A stretch of 17,041 nt of DNA from JAYQPQ01 sp038145405 (GTDB lineage: Bacteria > Pseudomonadota > Gammaproteobacteria > Pseudomonadales > GM7GCV1): the NCBI GenBank assembly GCA_038145405.1, contig JAYQPQ010000039.1, positions 1 to 17,041 of the forward strand, in the 5' to 3' direction. How positions within the stretch are numbered: position 1 is the stretch's first letter; each line of letters begins with the position of its first letter. Below, piece by piece: positions 14,465 to 17,041 of this stretch. Both the position numbers and the translations under genes were made by a program. The notes below the pieces were generated by a model that was not told the origin of the DNA, ran no database searches, and worked only from the letters and a program-made list of their open reading frames with translations.

Positions 14465-15586
14465 CTATTTACACCATCTGGCCGGATCGGTGGGCTTACC
14501 GTCCTGGCGAAGTTCGAAGTAGAGGCCGGCATCCTGTTGCCCACCGCTGTCCCCTACGCGAGCGATGACCTGGCGCCCCTGCACCCAATCGCCCGGCTCG
14601 ACATAGAGATACTGATTGTGACCGTAGAGCGTCAGGTAACCGGCATCGTGGTCAATGATAACCAGCAAGCCATAACCGCGCAGGTAATCGGCGAACAGTA
14701 CCCGGCCATTATGTACGGCCTGCACCTCAGAGCCGCCAGTGGCCGCGATAAGAACCCCGTTCCAGCGCATGCTGCCGGTGCGCACCTGACCAAAGCGCCC
14801 CGTGATCTGACCTGCAGTGGGCCAGCGGCAATTGCCCTGAATTTCGCGAAAGGGCGTCAGGCTGCTGGGCATGGCCAGCTCTTCGCTCTGGCGCGTGATG
14901 CTGGCGATCAGTTCCTCCAGGCGGCGCTGGTCTGCTTCCTTGCGCGCTATCTGCTGCTCGGTGTTGGCGATTTCTGCTGTGAGCGCGGTCAGCATGGCCT
15001 GACGCCGGCTGTGGCTGACCTCGACCGAAGTACGCTGCTCGCCGAGTTGCACCAGCATGGCCGCCAGTCGCTGCCCCTCTTCTTCCTGTGCGAGACGATT
15101 CTGCACCAGTGCAGCTCGCGTTTCCTGATAGCTGCGAATGCGCTCCTCGCGCTCTGCCAGTATGCGCTGATAGTAGCCAAGCATCAGGCTGAGCTCACCG
15201 GGATCCTCCTGGTTCAGCAACAGCTTCAACGGCTCTTGAGGTCCGCTGCGGTACATGGCTTGGATTTCGCGACGCACCCGGTCCTGCTGTGAGCGGCTCA
15301 GTGCGTCGAGTTGGCTGGCCTCGCGCTCAAGCTGGGCGCTGACATTGCGGCTGGTTGCAATGGAGCGCTCTGTGTTGGAAATTTCCCGATACAGGCGAGC
15401 GATATCCAGCTCCTCCTGCTGCAATTGGCGCTGCAAACCTTCCTGTTCACCCTGGTAGCGATTGAGCTCCTCACGCAGGGCGGCGAGCTGCCGGCGCAAC
15501 TCCGCTAGCTGGGAGGCACTGGCTTCCTGAGCCTGACTTGGCAGGCCAGCAAGCAGCAGGCCGATCAGCAAGAAGACTCTCGGCAT
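14465..15586 (-). CDS. envC: Murein hydrolase activator EnvC (degenerate LytM/M23 domain)
   Basis: The 373-residue periplasmic protein activates cell-wall amidases at the division site in E. coli. A signal peptide covers residues 1-19 (cleavage after SQA). Residues about 22-230 are Gln/Glu/Arg-rich heptads typical of the EnvC coiled coil, with a short break around MYRSGPQEPLKLLLNQ. The LytM domain (about 258-373) keeps the fold signatures TAGQITGRFG, LLVIIDHDAGYLTLYGHN and VGDSGG. It lacks the zinc ligands of active M23 enzymes: the HxxxD position reads RWNGVLI, and the final HxH strand reads GLYFELR. This is the expected non-enzymatic activator form. The start at 15586 has only a weak ribosome site. 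The S41 protease gene starts immediately after its TAG stop, a common gene pair. gpmI, often upstream of envC in Pseudomonas, is absent here. Confidence 0.9.
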   Translation of the reverse strand: MPRVFLLIGLLLAGLPSQAQEASASQLAELRRQLAALREELNRYQGEQEGLQRQLQQEELDIARLYREISNTERSIATSRNVSAQLEREASQLDALSRSQQDRVRREIQAMYRSGPQEPLKLLLNQEDPGELSLMLGYYQRILAEREERIRSYQETRAALVQNRLAQEEEGQRLAAMLVQLGEQRTSVEVSHSRRQAMLTALTAEIANTEQQIARKEADQRRLEELIASITRQSEELAMPSSLTPFREIQGNCRWPTAGQITGRFGQVRTGSMRWNGVLIAATGGSEVQAVHNGRVLFADYLRGYGLLVIIDHDAGYLTLYGHNQYLYVEPGDWVQGRQVIARVGDSGGQQDAGLYFELRQDGKPTDPARWCK

Positions 15587-15661
15587 GGGCTCAGGGCAAT
15601 GGGTTCAGCGGCATGGTCGCAGCGAGCATGCCCACTACTGTAACCAGCCGGCTGCTGCCTG

Positions 15662-15667
15662 TATACT
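15662..15667 (+). promoter_or_regulatory. Candidate -10 element for the rhodanese-secB operon
   Basis: TATACT sits 32 bases before the rhodanese start codon in the 113-base gap between divergent envC and the rhodanese gene. A loose -35 (CTGTAA, 15638-15643) lies 18 bases upstream. No promoter is obvious for envC on the other strand. Confidence 0.4.
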
Positions 15668-15699
15668 GCGGCGCCCACAGCAATTTACCCGCGCGAACC

Positions 15700-16116
15700 A
15701 TGCTGGATTTCTTAACCTTTGTCAGTCAAGAGTGGCTTCTGGTCAGCCTCTTTATGCTCATGCTCTACGCCTATATCTGGCGGGAGTCCCGTCAGGGCGG
15801 TAAGCGCATCACCCACCACGAGCTGACGCGACTGGTCAACGCCGACGCAGCGCTGGTTGTGGATATTCGTGATGCCAAGGAATTCAGTGCTGGCCACATT
15901 GCCGGATCCATCAACATTCCCTACAGCAAGATCAAGGACCAGTTGCGGGATCTGGAGAGTCACCGGGACAAAACCATCGTTCTGGTCGACAAGTACGGAC
16001 AGCAAACCGGCGCAGCCGGTCGCAGCTTGGCTGGAGCTGCCTTCAAGCCGGCTCGTCTGCAAGGTGGGCTGGCTGATTGGCAGATGAATAACCTGCCGGT
16101 TATACGCGGCAAGTAA
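15700..16116 (+). CDS. Membrane-anchored rhodanese-like protein without cysteine (YibN type)
   Basis: The 138-residue product has one N-terminal membrane segment (about 10-26, very hydrophobic) followed by a cytoplasm-facing rhodanese domain (about 40-136). The signatures VVDIRDAKEFSAGHIAGSIN and LQGGLADWQMNNLPVIRGK are clear. The active-site loop reads IVLVDKYGQQTGAAG, with Asp where sulfurtransferases have the catalytic Cys. The whole protein contains no cysteine, so persulfide chemistry is not possible. E. coli YibN, which also sits beside grxC-secB, likewise has Asp at this position as I recall it. I chose the ATG at 15700 because it gives this clean topology; the frame extends to 15538 only by reading antisense through envC. 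secB starts 17 bases after its stop. Confidence 0.87.
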   Translation: MLDFLTFVSQEWLLVSLFMLMLYAYIWRESRQGGKRITHHELTRLVNADAALVVDIRDAKEFSAGHIAGSINIPYSKIKDQLRDLESHRDKTIVLVDKYGQQTGAAGRSLAGAAFKPARLQGGLADWQMNNLPVIRGK

Positions 16117-16133
16117 CAGAGGAATTACGACGC

Positions 16134-16613
16134 ATGGCTGATGACAAAGCGAATCCCGCCGCAGGCGATAGCCCCCAGTTTGCAATTGAACGCATCTACC
16201 TGAAGGACGCTTCACTGGAGACGCCGGCTGGCCTGGAAGCCTTTGGTGCCTGGCAGCCGCTGATCAACCTCGACATCAACACGCGCCAGCAGCAGATCAG
16301 TGAAGATCACTACGAGGTGGTGCTTAGACTGACTGTCACAGCTCGACAAAAAGACGGCGATAAAACCTATTTTCTGGTGGAAATCGAGCAAGCAGGCCTG
16401 TTTCTGGCGCGCCACCTACCAGAAGAGGAACTGCCGCGACTGCTGGGCACGATGGCGCCAGCGACCCTATTCCCGTACGCGCGCGAAACCATTGACGGTC
16501 TGGTGGTGAAAGCGAATTTTCCGCCGCTGCGGCTGGCCCCCATCAACTTCGACCTGCTCTGGCAGAATGCCCAGAAGCAAAAAACTACCGGTGGTTCCCA
16601 GCGCATTCAGTAA
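16134..16613 (+). CDS. secB: Protein-export chaperone SecB
   Basis: SecB is a cytoplasmic homotetrameric chaperone that keeps preproteins unfolded and hands them to SecA. The 159-residue product matches the family length (E. coli 155). It shows FAIERIYLKDASLETP near the start, YEVVLRLTVTA in the middle, VEIEQAGLF around residue 85, LFPYARETIDGLV near 121 and FPPLRLAPINFDLLW near the end. The acidic/polar C-terminal tail is short (QNAQKQKTTGG). The ATG at 16134 has GAGGA about 10 bases upstream. It follows the rhodanese gene directly; the glutaredoxin gene grxC that usually lies between them is missing here. Its TAA abuts the ntrC stop on the other strand with no spacer. Confidence 0.96.
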   Translation: MADDKANPAAGDSPQFAIERIYLKDASLETPAGLEAFGAWQPLINLDINTRQQQISEDHYEVVLRLTVTARQKDGDKTYFLVEIEQAGLFLARHLPEEELPRLLGTMAPATLFPYARETIDGLVVKANFPPLRLAPINFDLLWQNAQKQKTTGGSQRIQ

Positions 16614-17041
16614 TTAGTCGTCGGCGTAATCGGCGAGCTTGAGGTCCTGCAGTTTGCGCGTCAGGGTGTTGCGCCCCCAACCCAGGAGTTGCGCCGCATC
16701 GTGCTTGCGTCCCTGGGAATGATCCAGCGCGGTCTGGATGAGGATGCGCTCAAAGGATGGTACCGCTTCCCGCAAAATATGCTTGTCGCCGCGTCGTAGG
16801 GCACTGGCTGCCCAGCTTCCCAGTTGCGCTTCCCAACTCTGAACCGTGGGGGCGAGCTGCGCAGCTGCCTGCTCCTGGCGATCGCGCAGTTCCGGCGGCA
16901 GATCATTGATATGAATATCGCGGCCCGGCGCCATGACAGTCAGCCAGCGACAGACGTTCTCAAGCTGGCGCACATTGCCTGGCCAGGGCAATCCCTGCAG
17001 ATACTGCGCTGTTTACTTTAGCAGGTGCTTGGCCTCCATGT
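16614..17041 (-). pseudogene. ntrC: Nitrogen regulation response regulator NtrC, C-terminal part with an in-frame ochre codon
   Basis: NtrC (GlnG) is the sigma-54 activator of nitrogen assimilation genes and partner of NtrB. Only the end of the gene lies in the window. On the minus strand the frame from 17039 reads MEAKHLLK, then TAA (17013-17015), then TAQYLQGLPWPGNVRQLEN and onward to the stop at 16614. WPGNVRQLENVCRWLTVMAPG is the conserved end of the AAA+ domain in NtrC. QGRKHDAAQLLGWGRNTLTRKLQDL near the end is the Fis-type helix-turn-helix that binds DNA. Sequence before and after the TAA aligns to NtrC (EAK, five residues, then TAxYL) without a shift. So the stop would replace one residue, most simply Glu (GAA to TAA). 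If real, the product lacks the end of the AAA+ domain and the DNA-binding domain. The position 26 bases from the window end makes a sequence error possible. Confidence 0.8.

Noticed and set aside
14234..15292. 352-residue open frame on the plus strand
   Set aside because: It is antisense to envC and the protease start region; its composition mirrors the real frames and no family is recognisable.
13184..17041. Stop-codon reassignment as the explanation for in-frame TAG and TAA codons
   Set aside because: TAG and TAA both serve as normal stops of neighbouring genes at family-typical protein ends, and the two breaks involve different stop codons.
1..17041. CRISPR array, tRNA/rRNA genes, insertion sequences, prophage or defence genes
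   Set aside because: No direct repeats with spacers, no tRNA or rRNA signatures, and no transposase or phage motifs were seen; all long frames are explained by housekeeping or metabolic genes.

Overview
The window reads as ordinary, moderately GC-rich (by eye) gammaproteobacterial chromosome. The gene set supports this: type I gshA, acpH, dsbB, rhlE, an envC-ctpA pair, a YibN-type rhodanese next to secB, and ntrC. Some gene order resembles the secB/envC region of Pseudomonas and of marine Cellvibrionales/Halieaceae-type bacteria, but I cannot name the genus from sequence alone. I saw no tRNA, rRNA, CRISPR array, insertion sequence or integron, and no stretch over 300 bases lacks a gene.

Layout. 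1-218 (+) is the 3' end of trmB. 282-1028 (+) is an FKBP-type prolyl isomerase lipoprotein. 1034-3734 (-) is a compact gshA-acpH-dsbB run in which gshA and acpH overlap. A 174-base divergent region follows. 3909-8598 (+) is a three-gene operon: an FAD/Fe-S NAD(P) oxidoreductase, then the alpha and beta subunits of a 2-oxoacid oxidoreductase, closed by a clear intrinsic terminator at 8612-8638. The three proteins together look like an NAD(P)-coupled 2-oxoacid oxidoreductase, comparable to the 2-oxoglutarate:NADP+ oxidoreductase (KorABC) known from Azoarcus/Thauera. 8723-11221 (+) holds an exported methyltransferase-like protein, a LigB-type extradiol dioxygenase whose start codon lies inside a strong inverted repeat, a VOC-family protein and a HIT-family protein. 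11421-13187 (+) is rhlE followed closely by yaiI. 13184-15586 (-) is envC followed by an S41 (CtpA-type) protease. 15700-16613 (+) is a membrane-anchored rhodanese-like protein and secB. 16614-17041 (-) is the 3' end of ntrC.

The strongest anomalies are two in-frame nonsense codons near the right end. An amber codon lies inside the signal peptide of the S41 protease (14393-14395), and an ochre codon lies in the AAA+ region of ntrC just before its conserved WPGNVRQLEN motif (17013-17015). Both sit in otherwise intact reading frames that align on either side of the stop, so each needs only one base substitution. They are either sequence errors (the window may be near a contig edge) or real gene losses. 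The other item worth attention is the NAD(P)-linked 2-oxoacid oxidoreductase operon.
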